A program made the translations under genes and the position numbers. Positions 48,301-56,879 of a stretch of DNA of 64,000 nt are shown here, in pieces; the first letter of the stretch is position 1, and each line of letters begins with the position of its first letter. Source of the DNA: Dromaius novaehollandiae (taxonomy: Eukaryota > Chordata > Aves > Casuariiformes > Dromaiidae); assembly GCF_036370855.1 (NCBI RefSeq), contig NC_088100.1, positions 108,048,387 to 108,112,386 on the forward strand, in the 5' to 3' direction. The notes below the pieces were generated by a model, which was not told the origin of the DNA, did not search any database, and was given only the letters and a program-made list of their open reading frames with translations.

Positions 48301-51300
48301 TGCTGTCTTTCAGAGGAGTGCCGTTAGGGCAAATCATGTTAGGAGCAGAATTCACTCCAGACCAAATGGCTTCAAGGCACTCTAATTGCTTTTAAAATGG
48401 TATGGTGTATAGGAAAGAGATGTTTATTCAGCTGAACTAATTCATTTTCCCTCTCATTTTCTGGCGTTTAAAACATTTTACATAGGTTAATTAGTCTAAT
48501 TTATAGTTGGGAGCAACCCTTATATGAAACCAGTGAATGTCAGGACAGTTTACAAGCAGTTACTGATTTGAAGAGTTTGTGCCTGAGGAGAACATTAAGA
48601 TCCTGAGGTTTTATGTAACATAATGGCCTTGGTTAAGGAAAAAGAAAACTTGGCTCATGTAATTTAAACATCTTCACTATAGGAAATAGCATGTTTGTAT
48701 ATAATTAAAGTTAGAGTTTTAATGTAGAATCTGTCTGCAGGCTAGTTTGTTGTGCATAACAGTTCTAGCTGTAATATTTGTCTGTGCAAAGGTTTTTTCT
48801 TTTTTTATTAAACAATGCTTCAGTCATGGAAGTTGAAATGGATTCTAAATGTTTATGCTGCACAAGGAAAAGTTCCTTGCAGCTTTTCGGCTGAAATTCC
48901 AAGAGAGCCCTTGCCAGAGAGTCCCAGGAAAAACTGCCCTTTGTCCTGATACGCAGCGATCTGGTGATTCATCCTTCGCTGCGCAATCAGTAGGGTTTCT
49001 GTTCGGACACTGGTGCAAGTTGCTTTGGATTTGTCATTGCTCAGCTGATGTTTTGGAAATAAAGCTCTTTGCTATATTTGAACTATTTTATAGTAAAGAA
49101 ACTGCTACATGGGCGTTCTTTATTTGTCATTAAATTAGATGATGCTTTGGGTTACTGGGGAGTCATTAGTCACTGGAATAAGGTAGGAAAAGCTCAGTTC
49201 AATCCATCAGGTATATCGGTTTCCTCTTTGCGTATCATTGCAACATGCAGACAGTGAGCTTGGGCCCTTGCTTTCCCTTCTGTCCTGTACTGAGTGCGTG
49301 GGAAGAGCAGAATTATCTTTGTAGGTCAGTCCTGGGTTGCCTTCTGCTTATTTTTCATCTTAGAGCTTAAAGTGTTTAGAGACGCTTGTGGTGAGCCTTC
49401 TCTGCATTGGAAAGTTCTCTGACTTTGTCTCGTTTCTGAGAAGAAAGAAGGAAAAAGGACAAATTCATAAATCAGAGTTGAGATCAACTGTACTTAATCC
49501 CTGGAGGTCCTCCCTGTGTGTTAATTGGCGGAGGTGTGTGAAGAGACAAGCTGTTGCGGGAGGGTGTTGTGTGTTTCTTGCTGAACTTCATTTGTTTTGG
49601 TGGCCACAGCTTTCGAAGCAGGAGTCGTCCCTTACTGAAGATTTGCAGTCAGCAGAAGGCAGCAAAGAGAGGTGGCTGGTTTCGGTGGCGTCAGTGGTTC
49701 CTCCTCTCCGCCAGTATGAATAAGTGAAGTGCATAAAAGCTGCACACGCAGCCCAGGTCATCGTTAGACCCTGCCACTGCTTTGAATGGACTTTAGGAAG
49801 AGCAAAGCCTGTGTTGGTCAAATGTCAATTCCTGGATTTTGTTTTTATTTGTCCGTAAATTCAGTGCTTGCTTAATTGGATTGGATATTTTGGTGATAGT
49901 TCTGACAATTGTTGGTCTTCGGGATTGATTCATGTCTGTTACCCCTTTGCTTACATGACCTCAGATTTTCTGACTTAGTAATACTACTAAATGTTTACCT
50001 GACTAGACTGGTCCTTCACTTTTGTAATTATATTCATTCAGAGGATATTTTGGATAGCTGTCAAGATGCTTTTCTGTGCATGCTTGAAGTCAGCACATTT
50101 ATTTTACTGAATGCACAGAGCGTAAGAGAAGTCTCTGTTCAGAGTGATCATAAACTTGGGTTTGCTACGCTGTAGTAAAAGCTTCAGACTTTCCTCCCTT
50201 TGCTGGAAGGGGACGTGCTGCACGTACAGGCTTGCTCGGGAAGCAGAACGTTTGAATGCTCCGTTAAAGCGTGCTGTGCAAAGTGGCTGGCAGCCAGCTC
50301 TTGCCCTGGCATTGCAGAGAACAGAACTGGGCCAAGGTTTGAATGAATCATGAGGGAGTCTAGAGAAATCTGCTTTGTTTTTCTTGATAAACCTGCTGAA
50401 CTCCTTCAGTAGGAGTGCAGTTGATGATAATGTTGCAGTCTTGTCTCATGCTCAACTTCATGCTGCTAGTGCTACGTACATCACATCTAGAAGGAACGGA
50501 CAGATAAAGAGCTGCCTCATTTGCAGTTAGTGCTAGTTCATTTTGAATGGGACCAGACTGACTGAAGATCCTGAAGTACTAACCCTCTATTTCATTACAG
50601 GGCTCATGCAATTAATCTTGAATTAATTCTCGTGCCCTTACCTTACTGTTAGCTTTTCTTTTTTTGGGGGGGCGGGGGGGGATGTTTGCATTTAAAAGAA
50701 ACTAAAAATGGATGTTTGCATCCATAATTTTTGAATAATTCTGCTGTAGTCCAAATCTTTGCCCTCTTCTTTCTGTTTCATTCCGTACCTGCAATACTTC
50801 AACATCCCCCTTTTTTTCTTTTTTTCCTTTTCCCCCTTCCAGTGCTTTGTACCCATCTTGTAGTTTTGTGCATCTCCTGCTTATTGGAGTGCTTCACCTT
50901 CAGTTGTTATCTGTGCCTGCATCTTCTTTCGCTGATGCCAGCTGCAGCCTTCACACTGTCTGTATGGCTGCTCTGGCGTTTTGTGGTGTCTTTCACAGAA
51001 AATGACCAGACATGCTTGGTTGATTGGAGGGCCAGGGGTCTCATCTGCGCTCTGCACAATGCAAAGCATAATTCAGTGCTTAGCAAGTAATAAGCACAGC
51101 TAAACCCGCTACATCTGACGTCCAAATCCGGCTTCTGCTCAGTTGCTGATGGACTGTGCAACACTAGAAGAAACCAGCTAGTTTTCATTGCGGAGGAATC
51201 CTACACAGAAATAGAGCTGGCAGCCTTCAGCCCCCCTGCCCTTGCCCCTAGCATAGGTCAGAGGTATGCTTGGGACAGGCTGTGGGCCAGCATGCTCCAC

Positions 51301-54300
51301 CTGGCAGAAAACTGAGGATTTTTAACTTCTGTAGATCTTTGTGTAAAACTAATGAAGCAGAGCAGAGGCTGGGCACAACAGCAGATTTGGCCGAGTGCAG
51401 TGTCAGCAGGGTGGCAGTGGGGAAGGAACAACGTCTAGGTATGAGTTAGAGTACAAAGCCAGAAATCAGAGCAGGATGATGGTTTTGGTAGGTGCCTGTT
51501 AACAGAAAGACATCTTTGCTTCTGAACTTGTCTGTGACTTAAAGCTTTTTTCCATTTTAAGGCACTGTTGACTACTTTCCTGAATATTTTAGTACCCAAA
51601 GCCTTTGGGTAAAAAGCCAAACAAGCCAGCCTTGCCGCGTTACCTTCCAGACGGGTCTTTCACCTTGACATGACAGAAGCACCTGCCTGGGCTAGTCCAC
51701 AGTTCATTGAAACCTTTGCTGAGCTGAAGCACCGTTGTGATAGTTGGGCTTGAGCTGCACCCAGGAGTGTATGAGCTCCTGGGCTGGCTGCTGGGCTGCC
51801 ACCAAGCAAACAACTTGCTTGTCTCTGGCTCTGTCACCGCGTGCTGTGTCACATGCCATCCCTTTAACCTCTCGCTTGTGTGTCTTGTCTGATCTCTGTG
51901 AAGGGTGGGAGGTAGGAGTGGTGTTTGCCCGTCATTATTAAATGCTGGATTGGAAGTGCTGTATAAATGCAGAGTGCGTTGAGCAGCCACTAAGTACTAA
52001 CAGCTTTTGGTCACTGCTGACTTGGGCTGAATTCAGCCAGATGACCTAGAAGCGAGAGGCCATATCCTATTACTAAACCCTTCAGCCATTTAGTCACTTA
52101 TCTATAATTATATTTGATGTGCAAGGATGAAGTAGAGTTTGGGGTTTTTTAGCTTCATATGTGTGTTTAGAGAAGTTACCTCACTTATGGTCTAATTAAT
52201 ACATTCTTATAAGACTGATTGTGGGCTAATACGCTTTTTTCCTTTTAGTTTGCAGTGTTGATGTGGGTATTCACTTACGTAGGTGCCTTGTTTAATGGTC
52301 TGACATTACTGATACTGGGTAAGTGTTTTAAATAGTGTTAAATACCTAGCATACAAAATAACAATCCTGGAAAAGTACTGAAGTCAGCTCTATACTGTGA
52401 GGCCATTCCTACGTTACTTAAGAGTATATCAAGACGATATAATTGTGTGTCCTTTTTCTAGGACATTGATATCAGTACAGAACTGAAGTTTTGAACTGTG
52501 TTGTTGAACTCCTTGAGGTTGCTGATTCTCCAGACAATGTAGCCTCATTTAAAAGCATGTTCATTTGTGCTTATCCCTTTCAGGACTAGCCTTACTTTAA
52601 TATTATTGCTGTGTTGTAACTTTGATGAGGTACAGAACTGGCTTTGGTCATGCTCCACTGAAGATAAGGTTTATACTTCTGGTTGACAAGAACTGGCTGA
52701 CTTGAGGCGTCAGATACACAGACTGGCATAGGCACAAGCCTAAGTGTCCTTTTTGAAGAATTTGCAAAACCTGCAGTGAGAACCTGAGCTGTGATCAGAT
52801 CCACTGTACTGTTAACAAGACATAGAGAATAGCACACCTTTTCCTCATAGGAACTATTTAAATTACCTACCAACAATTTTTTATGTGGTTTAGTTATTTC
52901 TTTTTGTTGTATCTCAAAAAACAAAACAAAAAAGTCAAACTCTGAAAACCAGTCTGTTTGTGTGAACACCATTCCTTTTGTCAATACTTACACCCTTGGT
53001 CTGTTGTTTTCCAGCTTTGATTTCGCTCTTCAGTGTTCCTGTTATTTATGAGAGACATCAGGTGAGTGTTTAATATGATTATTAAATACACTATAAAAAT
53101 AAGTTCTGTTGAAATGAATTTTGGGTTGCTTTTAGTTCTCGTGTTTCTGCTTTAATCTTCAAAAGTCTTTAAATTTTTAAAACATAGGTCTTTTAACCAT
53201 GAGTCAGTGCAAGGGCAAGAGAAGCAAGTTCACTTTGAAAGTCCAGACTACAAGTACTTTCCCCTCCTTTTTGGTGGAGGTGCAAGAAGGCTTCCCAAAA
53301 AAACAATTATGAAAAAGGCCTGCTTAACCTGGTTTTCCCTTCTGTCCCTCTGATCCAGATTTGGACAGGACTAAAGCAGTAATAGGTAGGATATGTGAAT
53401 CCTGATGCAAGTATTTCCTAAACAATTTCTAAAGAAACCACTTTGGAGCTGGTGTTCAGGATTCATGTTCTGAAACCTGATGGATTTTGTAGTCCTGGCT
53501 AAGACACTGGTGGTAGATGCTTGGCACAGTCCAGTGCTGCTTTGGTGGATAGATTAGCATGAAGGAAGAAGGTAAGGAGCCAGAATAAAATGAGTACTAT
53601 TAAATTGTAGCAGAGTTGAGCAGAAACAGTCTCTGGCAGGACGTGGCGGGGGGCGGGGGGTAAGCCAGCTCTGGCTTAACAGTTCCTTCTCCTCTTTCAA
53701 AAACAACCCCTCTTCACAGAGGCCAGGCTGGGACTTAGGAAAAGAGAAAGAAAGGCACGGAGCAGATGGCGGAGCCTCTTGGGCTCCTCTCCGAGCTCCT
53801 GTATGACCCAAGAAAAGAATAAAGTATTCTGAAGTGAAAGGAAATCTGTAGCCCTGAGGGAAGATGATGGACAATTTGTGTGTCTTAACCCTGGCCCTCA
53901 ATCCTCTTGAGCTGAATGCTGCTGTCGAAGGCGTAAGCTGTTTAGTGTGCCCAGCCCACCTAAGAAGCTTGGTTCTCTGTGGCGCAAGGGGATGCTGATT
54001 GCTCCTCACTGAGGGCCTTGGTTGCATGCCCTTGTGTTGGAGCAGCCTGGACACAAGGTGGAGGTGAAACACTAGCAACTAGTTTGATGAAACACACAGG
54101 AGCAGAAGGGATAATTTCAGAATCTGAATGATTCTTCAGCAGGAGGAGGAGGGATGGGTTTATTTGGGTACTTATTGCTCATCCCTGTGGTTGTGTGTGC
54201 TCCCAAAAGCAGTGCTAGTGCTGGCTGTGGCTGAAGCAGCAGGATCCCCTGCAGAGAGCTTGGGAGGGCAGGGCAGCCCTGGGCCACTCCTTGAAACAGT

Positions 54301-55076
54301 GGCCCCAGCGTGTGCTGAGAAGCTCTTGCCTTTTGTCAGTCACCAGTCGTAATCGAGAGAGTTTTACGCTGGAAACCGACTGAGAGGAGCTGAGCAGGGC
54401 AACCTGGCGTGACATCGAACTGGGAAATGGATGCACACAAGCTCCTGACTTCTTTCTGTCATGCTTTTTTCCTGCAAAACATGCCTCGGTGCGGTGTATC
54501 TTTGACTATCAGGCAGCACAGTAACTCTTTAGAGGAGTCAATCTAAAAGCTAACTTTTGTTGTCTTAAATTTCAGGCCCAAATTGATCATTATTTGGGAC
54601 TAGTGAACAAGAATGTCAAAGATGCGATGGCTAAGTGGGTATTTTTTGTTTGTTTCACCTTTTAAATAATACTTGAGTCCTTTATGTGTATACTATTTCT
54701 GTATATAACAAATACATTATGTACATTAGTCATGGGGAGGAAGTCCTTTATTATTTAAATAGTGGAATGGTGATGGAATCAGCACCTTTCTTGCTGATGT
54801 AGTTAATATTGGATGAAACTTGAGTCACTCATTTCTAATAATTGATATAGTTGAAACCATTAGGTGGTGGGGGGGGGTGAATGAAGAAGAATTTAGCAGT
54901 TTTAGCAGTTTCTGAGTGTGATTGATAGTTTTGTGTTGCCATAATAATTACCTTCAGATTGGTGGGTTTTTAAGATTACGTTCCTACCTACATTTTTTTT
55001 CCTTACTGAAATGCTGTTTTCCTCTTCTTACAGGATCCAAGCAAAGATCCCTGGGTTGAAGCGCAAAACTGAATAA
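7726..55076 (+). CDS. RTN4: Reticulon-4 (Nogo), complete nine-exon gene
   Basis: Join: 7726-8161, 24760-24816, 25642-28095, 43446-43653, 46145-46283, 52249-52318, 53015-53061, 54576-54634, 55034-55076. The sum is 3,513 bases, 1,170 aa plus stop (human Nogo-A is 1,192 aa). RTN4 is an integral ER membrane protein whose C-terminal reticulon domain (residues 983-1170) bends membrane into tubules. Nogo-A limits neurite outgrowth through the exon 3 region and the Nogo-66 loop. The domain is almost identical to the mammalian one, including [14 protein letters not shown] and [14 protein letters not shown]. Lengths of exons 4-8 (208, 139, 70, 47, 59) fit the human protein exactly. Phases predict Nogo-B by skipping exon 3 (333 aa, or 352 aa with exon 2) and Nogo-C (193 aa) from an internal promoter. 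Exon 1 is shorter than in mammals. Confidence 0.97.
8353..8433 (+). repeat. Polypyrimidine tract with 20-base tandem repeat
   Basis: Long T runs are followed by two exact copies of a 20-base C/T unit (8381-8400 and 8401-8420) and a third partial copy. The strand is almost purely pyrimidine, about 200 bases downstream of the exon 1 donor. Confidence 0.85.
15464..15499 (+). other. Candidate 36-base cassette exon in RTN4 intron 1
   Basis: The acceptor has a strong T-rich tract (ending TTTTATTTTACAG) and the donor is AAG|GTAATG. The 36 bases are in phase 1-1, exactly what insertion between exons 1 and 2 (or 1 and 4) needs. No stop arises, and 12 residues, [12 protein letters not shown], would be added. 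I know of no such RTN4 exon. Chance pseudo-exons are common in long introns, so transcript support is required. Confidence 0.25.
20241..20289 (+). repeat. (AT)20 microsatellite plus T run
   Basis: Twenty AT dinucleotides (20241-20280) followed by nine T. Seen directly. Confidence 0.97.
24760..24816 (+). CDS. RTN4: RTN4 exon 2 (19-residue exon)
   Basis: This 57-base exon, in phase 1-1, encodes [19 protein letters not shown]. It matches the mammalian exon 2 peptide, which begins DETLFALPA and ends SSA, in length and at both ends. The acceptor is TTTGTTTTTCAG. The donor is CAG|GCAAGT, a GC donor rather than GT. The nearest GT alternative, four bases on, would end in phase 2 and break the frame into exons 3 and 4, so phase supports the GC site. 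In mammals exon 2 is present in Nogo-A and in the longer Nogo-B variant. Confidence 0.93.
24817..25641 (+). other. RTN4: RTN4 intron 2, GC-AG type
   Basis: An 825-base intron starting GCAAGT and ending GGTCACAG. No gene is seen inside. A short C run is present near 25,335. Confidence 0.85.
25642..28095 (+). CDS. RTN4: RTN4 exon 3, Nogo-A-specific region
   Basis: A single 2,454-base open exon in phase 1-1, residues 165-982 (818 aa, about 800 in human). It is acidic and rich in Ser, Glu and Pro, so largely disordered. Conserved blocks tie it to Nogo-[15 protein letters not shown] at the start, [16 protein letters not shown] (344-359), [67 protein letters not shown] (663-675), GKPYLESF (767-774) and IPLQMEEL. 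The stretch from about 660 to 830 corresponds to the Nogo delta-20 segment that inhibits neurite growth in mammals. Divergence between blocks is high, as usual here. The donor is CAG|GTAATC. Skipping this exon gives Nogo-B. Confidence 0.97.
28180..28196 (+). repeat. C17 homopolymer downstream of exon 3
   Basis: Seventeen consecutive C, 84 bases past the exon 3 donor and followed by AAAG. Seen directly; length may vary or suffer sequencing error. Confidence 0.9.
35010..35400. promoter_or_regulatory. Intronic CpG islet in RTN4 intron 3
   Basis: A local G+C and CpG rise in otherwise AT-rich intron, densest at 35,215-35,315. It contains the perfect 10-base palindrome GTCAGCTGAC (35255-35264) with an E-box core, flanked by GGCGC-type sequence. 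It could be an alternative promoter or enhancer; no exon with a matching phase was identified with confidence. Confidence 0.4.
36316..36344 (+). repeat. (TA)n microsatellite
   Basis: About 14 TA dinucleotides within a T-rich context in RTN4 intron 3. Confidence 0.95.
37975..37993 (+). repeat. C19 homopolymer
   Basis: Nineteen consecutive C following a CCTTCCCTCC lead-in, in RTN4 intron 3. Confidence 0.9.
39980..40200 (+). promoter_or_regulatory. RTN4: CpG islet, probable Nogo-C promoter
   Basis: About 200 bases of G+C- and CpG-rich sequence ending 60 bases before the candidate Nogo-C ATG. It contains an ETS-type CTTCCGG (39983-39989), an inverted CCAAT (ATTGG, about 40079) and many GCGC motifs; an E-box CAGCTG lies just beyond at 40220-40225. 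Position and composition fit an internal promoter for the short isoform. Promoter activity is inferred. Confidence 0.6.
40259..40274 (+). CDS. RTN4: RTN4 alternative first coding exon (Nogo-C), candidate
   Basis: The sequence ATGGATGCCAAAATTG is followed by a GTTAGT donor. It encodes MDAKI and ends one base into a codon with G, so splicing to exon 4 (TT...) gives [14 protein letters not shown] and a protein of 193 aa. Context is good (A at -3, G at +4), and a CpG islet lies directly upstream. Mammalian Nogo-C starts with an 11-residue peptide beginning MDGQKK before the same Val, so this N terminus would be six residues shorter with only MD- and a Lys in common. Known Nogo-C is strongest in muscle. 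The call rests on position, phase and promoter context, not on strong peptide similarity. Confidence 0.6.
40275..43445 (+). other. RTN4: RTN4 intron between Nogo-C exon and exon 4
   Basis: AT-rich intron ending TAACTTTCAG. It contains a MEF2-type site and an E-box about 330-400 bases after the Nogo-C exon. No further exon recognised. Confidence 0.75.
40608..40660 (+). promoter_or_regulatory. MEF2 site and E-box pair, candidate muscle element
   Basis: A perfect MEF2 consensus CTATTTTTAG (40608-40617) and an E-box CAGCTG (40655-40660), 37 bases apart and about 330 bases downstream of the candidate Nogo-C exon. MEF2 plus MyoD-type E-box pairs are classic muscle enhancer modules, and Nogo-C is muscle-enriched in mammals. 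Function is inferred. Confidence 0.4.
43446..43653 (+). CDS. RTN4: RTN4 exon 4 (first reticulon hydrophobic region)
   Basis: This 208-base exon, the human length, encodes residues 983-1051 and two bases of codon 1052. It starts with [14 protein letters not shown], then a long hydrophobic hairpin (about 997-1032), then [19 protein letters not shown], the beginning of the Nogo-66 loop. It is essentially identical to mammals. The acceptor is TTTCAG|TTG and the donor is TTTAG|GTGAGG. It is the common entry exon for Nogo-A, B and C. The hydrophobic region is longer than one membrane span and is thought to form a wedge in the outer leaflet of ER tubules. Confidence 0.98.
43654..46144 (+). other. 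RTN4: RTN4 intron 4
   Basis: A 2.5-kb phase-2 intron. A 126-codon open frame at 45,078-45,458 has no family signature and is treated as chance. The 3' end carries a C16 run 13 bases before the splice site. Confidence 0.85.
46116..46131 (+). repeat. C16 homopolymer in the exon 5 polypyrimidine tract
   Basis: Sixteen consecutive C followed by TTTCTCTTTTCAG, so it forms part of the pyrimidine tract used to define exon 5. Confidence 0.9.
46145..46283 (+). CDS. RTN4: RTN4 exon 5 (most of the Nogo-66 loop)
   Basis: This 139-base exon completes R1052 and encodes residues 1053-1098: it begins [19 protein letters not shown] and ends [14 protein letters not shown]. With the end of exon 4 this makes a loop of exactly 66 residues (1033-1098), the mammalian Nogo-66 length. 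In mammals Nogo-66 binds the Nogo receptor NgR1 and PirB. Compared with human there are conservative changes (E to D, I to V, V to I), and the NCT sequon reads NGT (1078-1080). The donor is AAG|GTAAGT. Confidence 0.98.
46284..52248 (+). other. RTN4: RTN4 intron 5
   Basis: A 6-kb phase-0 intron. It contains G-rich runs near 47,101, 47,693-47,707 and 50,666-50,681 that could form quadruplexes on the + strand. Open frames up to 119 codons show no family features. Nothing else supported. Confidence 0.8.
52249..52318 (+). CDS. RTN4: RTN4 exon 6 (second hydrophobic region, part 1)
   Basis: 70 bases, residues 1099-1121 plus one base of A1122. It encodes [15 protein letters not shown] and NGLTLLIL, identical to mammals. 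The acceptor is CCTTTTAG and the donor is CTGG|GTAAGT. It forms the first part of the second membrane hairpin. Confidence 0.97.
52319..53014 (+). other. RTN4: RTN4 intron 6
   Basis: A 696-base phase-1 intron from GTAAGT to TTTTCCAG. No other feature seen. Confidence 0.9.
53015..53061 (+). CDS. RTN4: RTN4 exon 7 (second hydrophobic region, part 2)
   Basis: 47 bases, completing A1122 and encoding [15 protein letters not shown] (1123-1137). It closes the second membrane hairpin and starts the conserved C-terminal cytosolic segment. The acceptor is TTTTCCAG and the donor is CAG|GTGAGT. Confidence 0.97.
53062..54575 (+). other. RTN4: RTN4 intron 7
   Basis: A 1.5-kb phase-0 intron ending TTAAATTTCAG. 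A - strand open frame at 53,554-54,078 (174 codons) is low in conserved character and is treated as chance. Confidence 0.85.
54576..54634 (+). CDS. RTN4: RTN4 exon 8 (conserved amphipathic C-terminal segment)
   Basis: 59 bases encoding [19 protein letters not shown] (1138-1156) and two bases of K1157. In reticulons this region forms an amphipathic helix needed for tubule formation. One visible change from human is LVNKN where human has LANKN. The donor is AA|GTGGGT. Confidence 0.97.
54635..55033 (+). other. RTN4: RTN4 intron 8
   Basis: A 399-base phase-2 intron from GTGGGT to TCTTACAG. No other feature seen apart from a short G run near 54,870. Confidence 0.9.
55034..55076 (+). CDS. RTN4: RTN4 exon 9 with stop and di-lysine ER signal
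   Basis: The last 43 coding bases: completes K1157, then [13 protein letters not shown] and TAA. The C terminus KRKTE keeps the K-x-K-x-x arrangement of the mammalian KRKAE ER-retrieval signal. The protein length to this point is 1,170 residues for Nogo-A. Confidence 0.98.
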
Positions 55077-55594
55077 AAATTCTGAAGCAACTTATCGATA
55101 GGAAGTTCATCTTTTAAGGGGGAAAATACTCATCTGGATTTACATGGGGAGGGTCAGGGAATAGCAAAACCCTTGACATTGCAGTGCAATTTCACAGATC
55201 TTTATTTTTTAGCAACGCAGTGTTTGAGGAAAAATAACTGTTTTGACTGCCATGTGTTTCATCATCTTAAGTATTGTAAGCTGCTATGTATGGATTTAAA
55301 ACTAATCATCTTTCTTTATCCTGTGTGCAGCACTGGCTAATACAAAAGATTTGAGAAAGCTGTACATTTTGCTTCATCAGAGGTAGTCCCTGCTGCGTTC
55401 AAGAAGAGGTAGTGCAGGTGGATTGGAGGGTAACACTTCCCAGTTTGTGCACTGTGTATGGTCTGTGTAGATTGATGCAGATTTTCTAAAATGAGATGTT
55501 TTAGAAGAATATACCATTTTAGCAAGTTTTGAAAAATCTTGCCTTTTTGGTATGAGTATAGCTGTATTGTGATTTTATTGTTTTATCAATTGCC

Positions 55595-55613
55595 TATATA
55601 TATATATATATAT
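55595..55613 (+). repeat. (TA)n microsatellite in RTN4 3'UTR
   Basis: Nine to ten TA dinucleotides followed by TGTGTTTC. Seen directly. Confidence 0.9.
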
Positions 55614-56068
55614 GTGTTTCACAAAGCTTAGATCTTTCAGCTGCTCTTCAGTGCTTCATACTTCAGAGAATTGACTGATTTCTGGACTAGCTCCATAGCA
55701 CACAAGCTTGAAAAATTAAAATGTCTCTGTAAACACTATGATTTGTTTAAAAGAAAAAGGAATGGACAAAGGAACCTCCACGTACATTTAAAAAAAAAAT
55801 AAATTACAGCATACACTTTGCACAAGCATACAGTAGTTGATTTTAAATAAATACTTACACAGTCTCTCAAACTCTGATAATCTGTGGACCGAATATCTAA
55901 GGCCGCAACTGTTGTTTGGAAACTTAAAACCTTGTAATGCAGGAAATTATAAATGAAAATTTATACACTTGCAGTTTAAGCTGTATTGAACTAAGTCTGT
56001 GGAATGCATTGTGAAATGTAAAAAAAAAAGAAAAAAAAACAACCAAAAAACAAAAAAACCCAAGTATC

Positions 56069-56074
56069 AATAAA
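56069..56074 (+). terminator. RTN4: RTN4 polyadenylation signal
   Basis: Canonical AATAAA in ATCAATAAAGCTTATAGAC, 993 bases after the stop codon, a normal RTN4 3'UTR length. Polyadenylation here is inferred from the signal and its position. Confidence 0.75.
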
Positions 56075-56879
56075 GCTTATAGACATAAAATAATATCGGT
56101 ATTTTGCTTTCTTGAGGCAAGTTTAATATATTTGTCTTTATTTTGTTTAAATTCATCAAGTGATTAAATATCCATTGTACCTGGTGGTGGAAATAGTTTT
56201 TCAGATTTATAGCAATGTGGCTAGGTGGATTTTTTCATGGTAACTTCTCATATGTGCGGTGTGAAGCAGTTTGTTCAGTTCTAGTTATATTTGATGTCCT
56301 GAATAGCTGTGTGTTGGCTGGTGATGCCCTGTTAGGCCTGTAGTTCGTGTAGCACAGATCTGTGCCTGCAGCGAGGAGGCCTCTGCGCTGATGCTGAGGC
56401 CTCTGTCACTGCTGCCGCTAGCTGTGTGGACATCTCAGCGAGTGGGGGTGACTGTGCAACTCGAGTTTCGTGTTGTGAGTCGGTTATTGAAAATTGTGAA
56501 TGATGAAATTTGAGGTTGTTTATGCTAAAAGAAGTAATGATCCTTGGTCTCTTTTATTTTGGAGACCAAATGTGTATGATGTTCTAGTTTGAGTGAAATT
56601 ATGATACAAGTCCAGTAACTTTTCAGAGCAACTTGAGTCTGATGATTTAAAGAGAGCTGGACAATGAAAACTTATATTCAAATTTATTTGGACACAGATT
56701 TTGAATTAATAGCATCTTGACCATTTAAAAATAAATTCATGCATTAATACTTTAATTTACAGTATAATACATCATCACTTCTGAACATTTTATACATAAA
56801 ACCAAACCATATGAACATACAAATTGTTTGTGTTTTCCTGACAGACACCATTGCTGTTAGATATTTTTCACATCACCAT

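Larger units (their letters stand above)
55077..56095 (+). other. RTN4: RTN4 3'UTR
   Basis: About 1.0 kb from the stop codon to a likely cleavage site shortly after AATAAA at 56069-56074. AT-rich, with a (TA)n tract near 55,595-55,613, an earlier AATAAA at 55846-55851, and an A-rich stretch (about 56,020-56,058) just before the final signal. The end point is inferred from the signal; earlier sites may also be used. Confidence 0.8.

Noticed and set aside
53554-54078. 174-codon open frame on the - strand in RTN4 intron 7
   Set aside because: It lies in a somewhat GC-richer part of the intron, has low-complexity Pro/Arg/Ser content, and shows no promoter, splice or family evidence.
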